Source of the DNA: Bactericera cockerelli
Taxonomy: Eukaryota; Arthropoda; Insecta; Hemiptera; Triozidae
NCBI GenBank assembly: GCA_024516035.1
Contig: CM044967.1
Span: forward strand, 13,195,592-13,259,591
Direction of reading: 5' to 3'
DNA length: 64,000 nt
In this document: positions 11,500 through 20,749 of the stretch, piece after piece
Position numbering within the stretch: position 1 is the stretch's first letter
Layout: every line of letters starts with the position of its first letter
The notes under the pieces: generated by a model
Told to the model about the DNA's origin: nothing
The model's database searches: none
The model's input: the letters and a program-made list of their open reading frames with translations, nothing else
Program-made: the position numbers and the translations under genes

Positions 11500-11640
11500 A
11501 GGAAGAGCCAGACAGAGGATGTGTTAGAAGGAAAGATGAGGGGAAGGAGGAGACAAGGAAGAAGAATGAGAGGGAAGAGGGTGGGAGAGAGAACAGGTTA
11601 TGGAGGGAGATTGGGAGAAAAGAGGGGAGGGAGAGACTCC
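11500..11640. repeat. Purine-rich low-complexity tract
   Basis: The plus strand is almost all A and G (for example AGGGGAAGGAGGAGACAAGG). The open frame here (11455-11646) is an Arg/Gly/Glu-rich by-product of that bias. Confidence 0.7.
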
Positions 11641-11785
11641 GTATGAGACGAAGCCTCTCAAGTGGCTAACATCAGGAGAATAGAAATGCAAGGGACAGTA
11701 GTTATTCCAACAGTCGCATGGAATTCAACAGCGTACAGGGTATCTATAGGATTTCCCAGCACAATATGGTCACTTCAGAAAAAAA

Positions 11786-12408
11786 TCTGGTGTAAACATC
11801 ACACGACTTTCCTTATGCCCCAAAAAGGAGTCGAATTCCGCCACTGGTGACTGAACGGTAACAGATAACTAAAAACCAATGCCAAATTCGTAATCAGCAC
11901 CTTAAAATCATTGGATTTGATATGTCACAACCCCCATTTAGGATTAATAATAAAAAAGTTGGTCAGAGCGGGTCCCCCCCAAAATACCGGTAAATTGGGG
12001 CCGCGGTCCAAAAAGTTCAAGATAACAAAAAAATGATCAGAGTAGACCCCTATTATTTTTTTAATCTAAGAAAATGTTGTTCTCAAACTTTTTTTGTATC
12101 TTTAACCAATTCAAAGAAGCGGCCCTTGCGGCCGATTTTTGCGGCCCTGCGGCCGAAGGTCAACCAAAAGTTTCGTGGTTCGTCTGGTGTATAAAATTAA
12201 TTTCCATACCAAATTTCAAGTCTCTGGCTGTTACCGTTCTCGAGATATCCTGTTCACAGACACACACACACACAGACGCACGGACCAATGGCTGAAAACA
12301 ACTTTTTTGGTATCCTGAAGCTATGATTCGTCCAGAAATGTGAAAAACTGGTTAGGTCAAATTTTCGACGAATACAATACTTTCCTTATTATAGATAAGG
12401 AAAGTAAA
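11786..12408 (+). mobile_element. Hairpin-ended microsatellite element, copy 2
   Basis: The 623-bp sister of 5706-6340 has the same start (TCTGGTGTAAACATCACACG), internal GGTCCCCCC block and terminal CTTTCCTTATTATAGATAAG hairpin. The microsatellite slot at 12256-12276 holds (CA)n instead of (GACA)n. The flanks differ from those of copy 1, so the two are separate insertions and not one duplicated block. Confidence 0.65.
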
Positions 12409-12475
12409 AAACACTCCTACTGGATACTAAGAATCAACATTAGCCTCTACAAATAAGTAAATTGATAGTAACCAA

Positions 12476-12595
12476 TCGACCTCAGTAACTTGATCGATAA
12501 GGTGGCGGACTTGTAACCTGGAGGTAGTTGGTTCGAGTCCCAAGTTGGGTAAAAATTTAGCAGTATGCATTTGACTAGTTGTGACATTACCATAG
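12476..12595 (+). repeat. SINE-A copy
   Basis: CGACCTCAGTAACTTGATCG, GGTGGCGGACTTGTAACCTG and the B box GGTTCGAGTCCC are followed by a diverged body ending near TTGTGACATTACC. Confidence 0.7.
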
Positions 12596-12649
12596 TAACT
12601 TACACAATTATGATAGCTTAAATAAAATTATAGTAACTAGAATAACCAT

Positions 12650-12715
12650 AACCAGAAGGTTGGTGTTTCGAGTCCCAACTTCAGGAATATTAATGAGTTT
12701 GACCAATATCACAAG
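12650..12715 (+). repeat. SINE-A fragment
   Basis: CCAGAAGGTTGGTGTTTCGA then GTCCCAACTTCAGG is a second, 5'-truncated type A piece just downstream of the previous copy. Confidence 0.45.
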
Positions 12716-12896
12716 ATTCACATGAGCGATGTCAAGTGAGTTTGCGTTGGTCCTTAAGGAATGGTTTGTACCGAGTCCCCGGTACATTCCACCGGTCAGA
12801 GTGTTTCACGTTCATTCATACACCGGTTCCCGGGAACAATACACCAAGACACGGCGCTATAGCTTCAACAACTACAGATGACGGACTCGTCTGAGT

Positions 12897-13165
12897 CATA
12901 CCTCAGGAGGAAAAATGGGTAGCTACTTGCAAGAATAGCAGCGATCAGTGGCGGCCACTGGATTATTCACTAAGTTATACCCTAATAGAGGTTCCTTCAT
13001 ACCTCGTGAGGAAAATTGGGTAGCTATTTGCAAGAATTGCAGCGATCAGTGGCGACCACTGGATTATTCCCTAAGTTATACTTTAATACAGGTCCCCTCA
13101 TACTTCGTGAGGAAAAATAGGTAGCTTCTTGCAAGGATTGTATTCAGTGGCGGCCTTCAAACACG
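12897..13165. repeat. Tandem repeat, period 101 bp, about 2.6 units
   Basis: Units begin CATACCTC at 12897 and 12998, and CATACTTC at 13099. All carry GAGGAAAAATGGGTAGCT-like and TTGCAAGAAT segments; the first two share GCAGCGATCAGTGGCGGCCA. The third unit is truncated after GTGGCGGCC. A single related piece occurs near 25049-25075. Confidence 0.85.
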
Positions 13166-13960
13166 TGAGGCTGGCTGGCATTTCGGCTCAATTCAGCGTA
13201 AGAACTGTGCTGGGCGCTTTTTAACAAATTTTCGTGTACACTTAATTGTATTATTAGCATGGAATTAATGGATGTTTTTAGAGGAAGAATGGAAATATGG
13301 ACGCTTTAGGGACACGAAAAAGGAGAGAAGGGGAATATTTTGCGACTGCTATTGAACTTAAACTTACCAACTGGACTTTAATCTCTCACTCAGTGACAAG
13401 TGAATGACTTACAAATTGATAATGTTCCAGAACTCACCTGAAATGAAAAAAGGAAAATAAGAGTTAAAAAACTATCGGATAATAATATTAGAATAAAACA
13501 CATACTTTAAAATAGATTTTCAAAAAATAAAAACCTATCTGATAACTTAAATATAGTGTAGTAAAAAGGTGAGGAGGTTGATTTAGTTAGTTTTCTTAAA
13601 GTCCAAAATTTATTTCTTGCCAAAAATATGCATTTCCAAAAAAAATATGCAGTTTCAAGTCAATTTTTATGTCTTTATTTTAAAAATTCCTATCCTAACA
13701 CACCAAATGCCAACTCTGTGTTCGCCAAGTATAGAGCCAGGATCGCATTCTTTCACTCAATTATGTGTATCATTAATTCCATTATCTCATCGAGTGTAAC
13801 GCCAGAGAATAGATAGAATAGCAAAGTAGATAATAGATAAAATAGAAGAGAAGATAAAAAAAAAAATACCTAATTCTTGACGCAGGACCGTTACTAGAGC
13901 TGTATGCCAGAACCATAGCCACATCCTAACAATAATGAAGACCTGATGCCCGACTGTGAC
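13166..13960. other. Unannotated AT-rich stretch
   Basis: Overlapping short open frames at 13617-13816 have no recognisable features. No repeat was identified. Confidence 0.3.
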
Positions 13961-13961
13961 C

Positions 13962-14085
13962 CTATTTAAACAATTATACTGTCTGAGTGAGACTAATAAG
14001 TCCCTGCGAGCAGTAGTTTTGAGTGCTACTATTATGTGGTCGATCCTGAAATAATTGATTTAAAAATTATGCTTTGGTATCAGAA
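13962..14085 (-). repeat. SINE-B tail, diverged
   Basis: TATACTGTCTGAGTGAGACT, AGCAGTAG and ACTATTATGTGGTC read as the reverse of the SINE-B body (GACCACNNAATAATA ... CTGGAATAATGGGACT ... GGCAGTATAAATAA). Confidence 0.5.
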
Positions 14086-14321
14086 CATGCCAGGAGGTGG
14101 TAACTTGGAACCTTCAACCCCTATATTGCCCTGATCTTCAATTTCTTTAGAGTCTAAAAATTGGCAGGCAATTTCTGAAGAGGCGGCTTTTCTTTGTTGT
14201 GATACTGATAGTGGCTAATAAGCCATGCTGCTAAAGCGGGCATGGACTTGTCACCAATCATAGAACTTCAAGGAGCACCAGTGATTGGTGGAAGTTCCTT
14301 GGTGGAAAAAAATGCCCATAT

Positions 14322-14401
14322 TAATAATTTATAATACTCTTAATTGGAAGGTTATCACTTATGAAAAATTAATACTCAAAGCACTTTCTGTCACCTAACT
14401 C
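14322..14401 (-). repeat. SINE-D tail fragment
   Basis: TAATACTCTTAATTGGAAGG, GGTTATCAC and AGCACTTTCTGTCACCTAAC follow the reverse of the SINE-D tail. The fragment stops where MITE F begins, consistent with an insertion. Confidence 0.45.
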
Positions 14402-14555
14402 TTAGGGCCACATTATGAAACAGGATTAAAGATTAAAGTTAAGCTAAGACAGACACGCCCTGAAGTCGGATTTTCAACAAATTACAGCGTACTATAGCCA
14501 AAGTAAAGGGACAGTGTAAGCTTAGATCTAATCCGGTTTTAAAATTCGGCCTAAG
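14402..14555. mobile_element. MITE F, copy 1
   Basis: The ends are TTAGGGCCACATTATGAAAC and an inverted ATCTAATCCGGTTTTAAAAT ... GGCCTAA. The body carries ACAAATTACAGCG and AGGGACAGTGT, shared with 35464-35631. It is non-coding with long imperfect inverted repeats. Confidence 0.65.
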
Positions 14556-15600
14556 TTATTCTATCATAACGTGGTTGCATACTAAAATAGATGAGAAAAG
14601 ATCCAAGCATCCGATCCACTGATCAAATCTAATCTAGTAGCCACCATGGCGACACCATGAGACAATCGTGACCTAACCTGACCAGGGGGAGTCCCCCTAC
14701 CACCACCCCTGTCTGACATTGACCAAGACAACATGGCAGAAACACAACGTGGACCTCTGAGCCAACTCCGGTAGCACCGAGAGTGAAAGAGTGCTATAAC
14801 AGTATAATGACTCATGCGCGAGTAATAGCTCTACCGGTCCTCCGTGGATATCAAACACCTCGGCCGAGGTGTGAAGAACGCCTATACAAAGAAAGAAACA
14901 GCCCGGCAGAGTGTAAGATTACGGAAAACATAGTTCCCATGCATTTCATGTACTTTCAGCCAGCGAAAAGTGCAACATGAATTTCAAAAATCGCGATTTT
15001 TATCGCAGAAATGGGCTCTACGTTGAAAAATAAGTTGATTTGACTCTTTGTTTGACTTCCTAGGCCACCGGGAACCCTATTTCCGAGACCCCCCAACAAT
15101 CGTGAAAGACATGAAAAGATTCATAATTTTGTTTTGTTTTTTTTTTTTTTTTTCTGTTTTTTTTCTTCATACGGATCCTTTGAGACCCGACTTCGTGTCT
15201 TTAACTTGGCACTGAAGATTAAGTGAGGTGTCTAAAGTGATCAAGATATAATGGAGATGAGCCCGGACCAAAAAAAAATTCTAAATTATAAGCGGGCGGC
15301 CCATTTGGGCGGCTTCGGGTTTTGGGAGCCCAAATCGGGAATTGAAGGATAATACTAGTCTTAAGTGGTATCAAATGAAAGATCTTGATGAGCAGATACC
15401 AAATTTATTGATTTTATTCCTTCATCCGGTCCACTGGGTGCCACCTGGTGGCCTTTTCATTTTCTTTGGCGGGTAGGTACCTTCGAATCCTCAGCTTAGT
15501 GGTCAGATCTTGGCCAGTATGTATTTTTCGAGATGACCTCGCTCTCTCACTGCAAAATTTTAATGTTTAAGTTTCCAAGTATTAATTTAGTTCATTTTCC
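14556..15600. other. Unannotated stretch with a poly(T) tract
   Basis: T-runs lie around 15136-15165. The opposed short open frames at 14582-14815 and 14783-14980 show no recognised features. Confidence 0.3.
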
Positions 15601-15624
15601 GTCCGATTCTGTAGAAGATAACTT

Positions 15625-15705
15625 TGTCTATTGGTAGCATGCTCGACCTGCCACCCAGTCAGCATGGGTTCGAATCCTGGCGAGGACGAAATTTTTTAGC
15701 TCTAT
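15625..15705 (+). repeat. tRNA-like SINE head (other type)
   Basis: ATTGGTAGCATGCTCGACCT and the B-box-like GGTTCGAATCC, followed by TGGCGAGGACGAAA, form a tRNA-like head unlike types A-E. The body is not defined. An 85-codon open frame across it is probably incidental. Confidence 0.45.
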
Positions 15706-15936
15706 ATTTTCAATTTGGGCTTAACGTTGTTTTGTTTTTTCCGATCTTTATATTTGATCTTCATGACGACCCCATTACCCTCGCGAGGAAATTTTTAGAA
15801 GTTGCAGAATTGGACAATGACCTATGGCGGCATTACGAGATTGATTTTGGACAATCATGGTTGGATGGAGATAAAATATGATGAATTAGCTCTCATAATG
15901 TCGATGCTACTCACTAAAAGTTGTGACAAAGTAGTG

Positions 15937-16012
15937 ACTTTGGCCAAGTGGGTAACATACTAGGCTTGCACGCACGATGACTTGGGTTTGATCCCCTTGA
16001 GGGAAGTTTTTT
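15937..16012 (+). repeat. tRNA-like SINE head (other type)
   Basis: TTGGCCAAGTGGGTAACATA is A-box-like, GGGTTTGATCCCC is B-box-like, and a T-run follows. It is related in layout to 15625-15705. Confidence 0.45.
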
Positions 16013-16222
16013 TTTTTCTCTGTCCATTATGTCCGGGGTACACTCATACCTCGTGAGGTATTGATAAGGGACTTCACAACCGAGTTCTCTCCCGCTCATG
16101 GTTTTATCAACACCAAATTGTCTCCCGTCGCGTCGCTTGCATTTTTACCTGATTTTATACCTACATAGTTTAGGCCTAGCATAAAAATTATAATTGAAAC
16201 ACCTAGGAATCATTGATATAGA

Positions 16223-16435
16223 CCTGAGGCATGGCCTTCTATGTATTTTTCCTAACCCTATGATAAACCCAAGGCATGGCCTTCTATATATTTACCTAAC
16301 CCTATTATAATCCCGAAGCATTGCCTTCTATGTATTATCCCTAACCCTACTATATTCCTGAGGCATGGCCTTCTATGTATTTTACCTAACTCTACTAAAC
16401 ACTGAAGGCATTGCCTTTCATTAGTTAGAGATTTA
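16223..16435. repeat. Short tandem array, period 43-45 bp, about 4.5 units
   Basis: Units start near 16223, 16268, 16312, 16357 and about 16400. The shared core is GGCATGGCCTTCTATGTATT followed by CCTAACCCTA. The core is part of repeat Z, so this looks like local expansion of a piece of a dispersed repeat. Confidence 0.85.
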
Positions 16436-16985
16436 AAAGATTTCCTTATAAAAGGCCCATTCTTATATAAAAATGATAATTTTATAGTTTTCATTTTCTT
16501 AAATACCTAATGTAAAAAAGCATGGTCTTATTTCCGGGAGAGATACTCGTGGTGACCCCTGCAACAAGCCGGAGAGAATTCGGGTAAGAAAAGGTCAACG
16601 GGAGAGAACTCATTACCTCACCTTGATAAGGTGATTACAAATTAATTTCTTTGGCATTTGTAAATCCAGGTGTTTTAGTGTCCCTCATAGGAGGCTCCGA
16701 TGTCTATTTAGCATTAAAAGATAAACCTAATCATGTGGAGAATAGAATCAAAAGATCTTGCATTGCAAATTTACCTATATATTATTTACTCACTTTGGGG
16801 ACTCAGGGGGCCAAATCTGTGATCCAAATACATATTGACCTTAGAAAAATTAAATACCTACTGCTAAAACTATATCTTAAAAAAGACAACTTGGTACATT
16901 CACATTTTCCCAGCTAATTTACTTTTGTCATTCCTAATGTTTCAATAGTGTATGAACCTATATTTTCGTACAAAAAGAACTGATA
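16436..16985. other. Unannotated stretch
   Basis: An 88-codon open frame (16651-16917) has no recognisable domain. It lacks supporting features and is not called. Confidence 0.3.
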
Positions 16986-17526
16986 TCCCCCCAAAAACAC
17001 CACTTCGTGGTTAAAAAAAGAAGAACGCCTCACTCAAAAGAATAATTATAATTAGCTAAAAATAAATGATATCAAATTGAGAACACCTTACCCCTTCTCT
17101 TTCTATATCTCTGCACTCCTCTCTGAATTTATTCCTCTTATGTTTAGCTTTATTTATCCTTTCTAGGGGTCATCCCAAACTTGATTTCTCTTTAAATTTA
17201 CTTGTTGCACGGCAATAAAAAATGGCGGTCGCGGTGTAATTTTCTCGATTCAAATCAAATAACTTCAGAAAAATCATACTCCGACCGCCATTTTTTATTG
17301 CCGTGCAACAAGTAAATTTAAAGAGAAATCAAGTTTGGGATGACCCCTAGAAAGGATAAATAAAGCTAAACATAAGAGAAATAAATTCAGAGAGGAGTGC
17401 AGAGATATAGAAAGAGAGGGGACAAGGTGTTCTCAATTTGATATCATTTATTTTTAGCTAATTATAATCATTCTTTGAGTGAGGCGTTCTTCTTTTTTTA
17501 ACCACGAAGTGGTGTTTTTGGGGGGA
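16986..17526. mobile_element. 541-bp foldback element with near-perfect 245-bp arms
   Basis: The arms at 16986-17231 and 17282-17526 are nearly exact reverse complements around a 50-bp loop. The ends are TCCCCCCAAAAACACCACTT and its complement, flanked by TA on both sides (16984-16985 and 17527-17528), which fits a Tc1/mariner-type target. The subterminal CCACTTCGTGG is itself palindromic. There is no coding capacity. The very few arm mismatches imply a recent insertion or arm homogenisation. Confidence 0.9.
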
Positions 17527-17558
17527 TAATGAAATAAACTACATAGATGTAATTAAAC

Positions 17559-17812
17559 TACTTCAGAGGTACTCGAACTTGCTGGCAAGGCAGAGGCCAC
17601 AACTGCCCTCCTAGAAGAGCGTTAAGTAAAAAAAGGACCCGTATCATCCCCTGGCAGCCCGGCATCTTCAACTCACCATCCGTAATAACGAAGAGTTGAC
17701 CAAGCTCCTGCCCGGTGTAACCATTACCCCAGGTGGTGTTCTGCCCAACATCCAGGCAGTTCTTTTGTCTAAGAAAACATTGAAGAAAACAAAAGTTCTT
17801 GCCGCTCTATGA
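17559..17812 (+). pseudogene. Histone H2A pseudogene fragment
   Basis: Three pieces in different frames give H2A sequence. SEVLELAGKA matches the alpha-2/alpha-3 region, RIIP follows, and then a continuous run contains [18 protein letters not shown] and [12 protein letters not shown] before a Lys-rich tail and TGA at 17810-17812. In functional H2A these belong to one uninterrupted histone-fold protein of about 125 residues that pairs with H2B in the nucleosome. The N-terminal half is missing and frameshifts and stops interrupt the rest, so it is not functional. It may be a processed copy; no poly(A) tail is evident. The foldback element ends 32 bp upstream. Confidence 0.9.
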
Positions 17813-19270
17813 TGCCTCACAACGTTTTTGGCTATAGACTGTCCAGTAAAAAGAACAATCTGCTATCCGTACTAAAAGCCCTAAACCAAATAGTGAAATT
17901 TAAGTTTTTTCTCAGGATTTAAGATAACGGCAGTTTCTACAATACAAACAACCAAGCTCCTCCACGATACATGATCAAAACAACCAAGACAAACAACTAG
18001 ATCGTCTAGTTTATAAACTGGAAGCGTTTCAGAGGCTATCAAAAGAGAATCAATAATACGAAATGACACACCGAAGAGCCCCGTCAAATTGCAAACTGAG
18101 AAAGAAAGCCTTTTTGAATAGAACTACATGTATTTAAAATCAATTTATAAACGTCTCGAAGTCACTCAGGGTGAACAATTGAACATCACTGTTTCAACAA
18201 GATAACATCTGTCCTATAGATACAAATGTTGGAAGTCAACAACGATCTGCAAGATACAACAACAGACTCTTTGACGTGGATATTGGAAATCAATAACAAA
18301 TAGAAGAAGGAGGGCAGGAGACAAATCACCCTACTTGCTTAGAGATAGAAAATCAAAATCGTAACACTGGAAATATGATGATGGTTTCCTGGAAATACTG
18401 ACAGCCATATGCAGTGAAACCATTTTGTAACGCTCAAATCAGATAAACAAAACCGTCAATTTGCCATCATTTATATGACTTTACCATGAAAGATTGATTT
18501 TGAAATTCTATAACGAAGAAACTTGCAACAAGAACATGAAAGCATGTTTTACGGCTCTGTGTTATGACTTGTTTCTGTAAGGTAGTAAAATTAGAAGTGA
18601 TGTCATTTACACATGTCTACGGGTACTCTACCACATTAGGTTAGTAGGTTTGTTCTATCTTCTATGACTAATTTGAACCCATCTTTCGATAGAAGCCGTA
18701 TGATTGATTATTGGGACAAAGTACAGTTCACCAATAAATTTGTGAGCACTAACTACTGACAAATGTCAAGAAAAGGCCTAATTTACCTCCCATAATAGTT
18801 ACGGCGTTATGCTTTATGTGTTAATCATAAGTGATCGGATAAAAGTACAATATTGTAGATATAAAATTCTTGACATTTCTTTCCTCAAATTCTTAATTCT
18901 TTAGGACTTTTTTAGAAAAGCTTCAGTATTTCTTTTTCTTGTACGGTAAATATAGCACAAAAGTATTCCAGCAAGTTCATATTAATCGAGCAAGCTTTCT
19001 TCCCTTCTCCTTTATACGAGTGCCCTATTTTATTTTTTCAAACAAATCAGTGTAGAATTATTAAATGCATGTGTTCCACCATGGGAGGACACGGAAATAT
19101 TCGAAAGGGATATAAAAAAAAAACTTGCGTGCCTACACGAGGGTGCCTGGTACCAGAAGATATCCTTTGTAGTTTTTCCATGCGAGGCAACGATGTGAAC
19201 GCACATTCAGGAGCTTTCAATGGCGGCGGAGTGATGGAAAAATATCATTTCACAAAAAGTTCTGCGAGGA
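17813..19270. other. Unannotated stretch
   Basis: Short open frames at 17881-18087 (minus) and 19069-19278 (plus) have no recognisable features. No repeat was identified. Confidence 0.3.
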
Positions 19271-19335
19271 AAATTTGAATTTGAATGGGTTTACTTTATT
19301 TTACATAGTTGGTACATACATGGATACATCACCTA
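19271..19335 (-). repeat. Possible LINE 3' end (antisense)
   Basis: On the minus strand AAAATAAAGTAAACCCATTC is followed by repeated TTCAAA units, the arrangement expected of a non-LTR retrotransposon tail. Only about 60 bp is recognisable. Confidence 0.35.
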
Positions 19336-19751
19336 ATCTAACAAATAACTAGAGGAAGAAAAGCGCCAGGCAGAAGTCAAGTTGAGAAACTGGCTCAACA
19401 AGATATCTGTGGTAATCTTTAGACTCCTGATTAGTATACATTATATTAGACTCTTTAGACTCGTAATCGCCATGGTGTTTTCCAAATCTTGAAGCAGAAA
19501 GGCACCCATAATATAAGAAAAGTTTCTTACTGAAACAAGATGTGGCTTGAAAACCAACAAAGAATTGCCGGTATCGATCAGTACAATGTTAGTTTCCTGT
19601 TGTGTTGCCTCAATTTCAAGGCAACAAACTCACAGCACTATTGTTATGGTATTCCCTTAGAGACCATTTGGAACCAAAAGACAACAAACATCGAAATGCA
19701 TATTGCATACTCAGAAACACTAGAGCTAAAGAAGGTCGAATTAACATCATA

Positions 19752-20509
19752 CGAGGGGGGACCCAAAAGTAACGGGAATTAGGTGGTAGGGGGAACACGG
19801 AGGGGGGGATCGGGTTCTCCATTGATTCTTTTCCAAGCGGCTACTCTCCCAAGTAAGTGTGCAAAGTTCATTTGCTGTGAGTGCATTCGTTCGTCTGTGA
19901 GAATTTTTCTAGTGAAACGACTTTTTCCGTTTCGGCGAAAAAGTGAAATGGCACCGAGAAATGGCTGAGTGCGGAGAGCAACGAGGAGCGGCTGTAAAAA
20001 TTTCGGGGTCATAGCCGTAGCACCATGATTCATCGCCAGTTATAACCTTGAGAAAAAAATCTGGGTCTTCATCCAACTGATTTTGCAGCTCCAGACAGGC
20101 CTGAAGTCTCAACGCTCCTTGTTTTGATCGTCGGAGAGGAGGTGAGGAACAAATTTGGCTGCAATCCCCTTCATGATCAAATCTTCAGTTAAAATCCTCT
20201 GAATTGAACTCCATGACTATCCAGACATTTCATAAAGTTGATCGATGGTTCTGCAAGGTCTTCACGGACAAGAGTGTCGATTTGTTCAATGTTTTTGTCC
20301 GTTCTTGAAGCCATTTCACGTTTTCGCCGTAACGAAAAAAGTCGTTTCACTAGAAAAATTCTCACGGACGAACGAATGCACTTACATCAAATGAACTTTG
20401 CACACTTACTTCTAAGAGTAGCCGCTTGGAAAAGAATCACTGGAGAATCCGATCCCCCCTCCGTATTCCCCCCACCACCTAATTCCCGTTACTTTTGGGT
20501 CCCCCCTCG
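19752..20509 (-). mobile_element. Internally deleted mariner element with very long inverted repeats
   Basis: The 758-bp element is flanked by TA (19750-19751 and 20510-20511). The ends CGAGGGGGGACCCAAAAGTA and its complement extend as imperfect inverted repeats of over 200 bp on each side. Between them, on the minus strand, is a mariner transposase remnant. Confidence 0.85.
19909..20112 (-). pseudogene. Mariner transposase remnant
   Basis: The minus-strand frame reads DEDPDFFLKVITGDESWCYG and then YDPE, the mariner block that holds the first catalytic aspartate (in TGDE). Only this part survives. The frame then runs into the terminal repeat, and the second and third acidic residues are absent. 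Upstream, the continuation is in a different frame with stops. It cannot encode a working transposase, although the element could be moved by a related enzyme. Confidence 0.85.
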
Positions 20510-20591
20510 TATTATACATGAAAGAATTTGCTTCCAGAGCTGGGTAGGTTTGATGTGACTTGTGGGGTAACAATAATACATCCAGCTAATA

Positions 20592-20749
20592 CAGTAGAAC
20601 CTGGATGCAAGAGACACCTGGATATAAGAGAACAATTTTCAGTTCTATTTTACCTCTCTATAAGGGAAAATGACCTCTTTAAAAGAGAAACTTGGATATA
20701 AGAGAAAAAATTCCGGTGCCTAGAGTTCTCTTATATCCAGGTTCGACTG
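20592..20749. mobile_element. Small pogo/Tigger-like MITE
   Basis: The ends CAGTAGAACCTGGATGCAAG and the complement of TTCTCTTATATCCAGGTTCG are inverted repeats. The left end has TA (20590-20591). The right flank reads TG, so the duplication has decayed. CAGT-starting ends next to TA suit pogo-type elements. There is no coding sequence. Confidence 0.6.

Noticed and set aside
12897..13165. CRISPR-like array
   Set aside because: Units of 101 bp are repeated throughout their length, with no unique spacers, in eukaryotic DNA.
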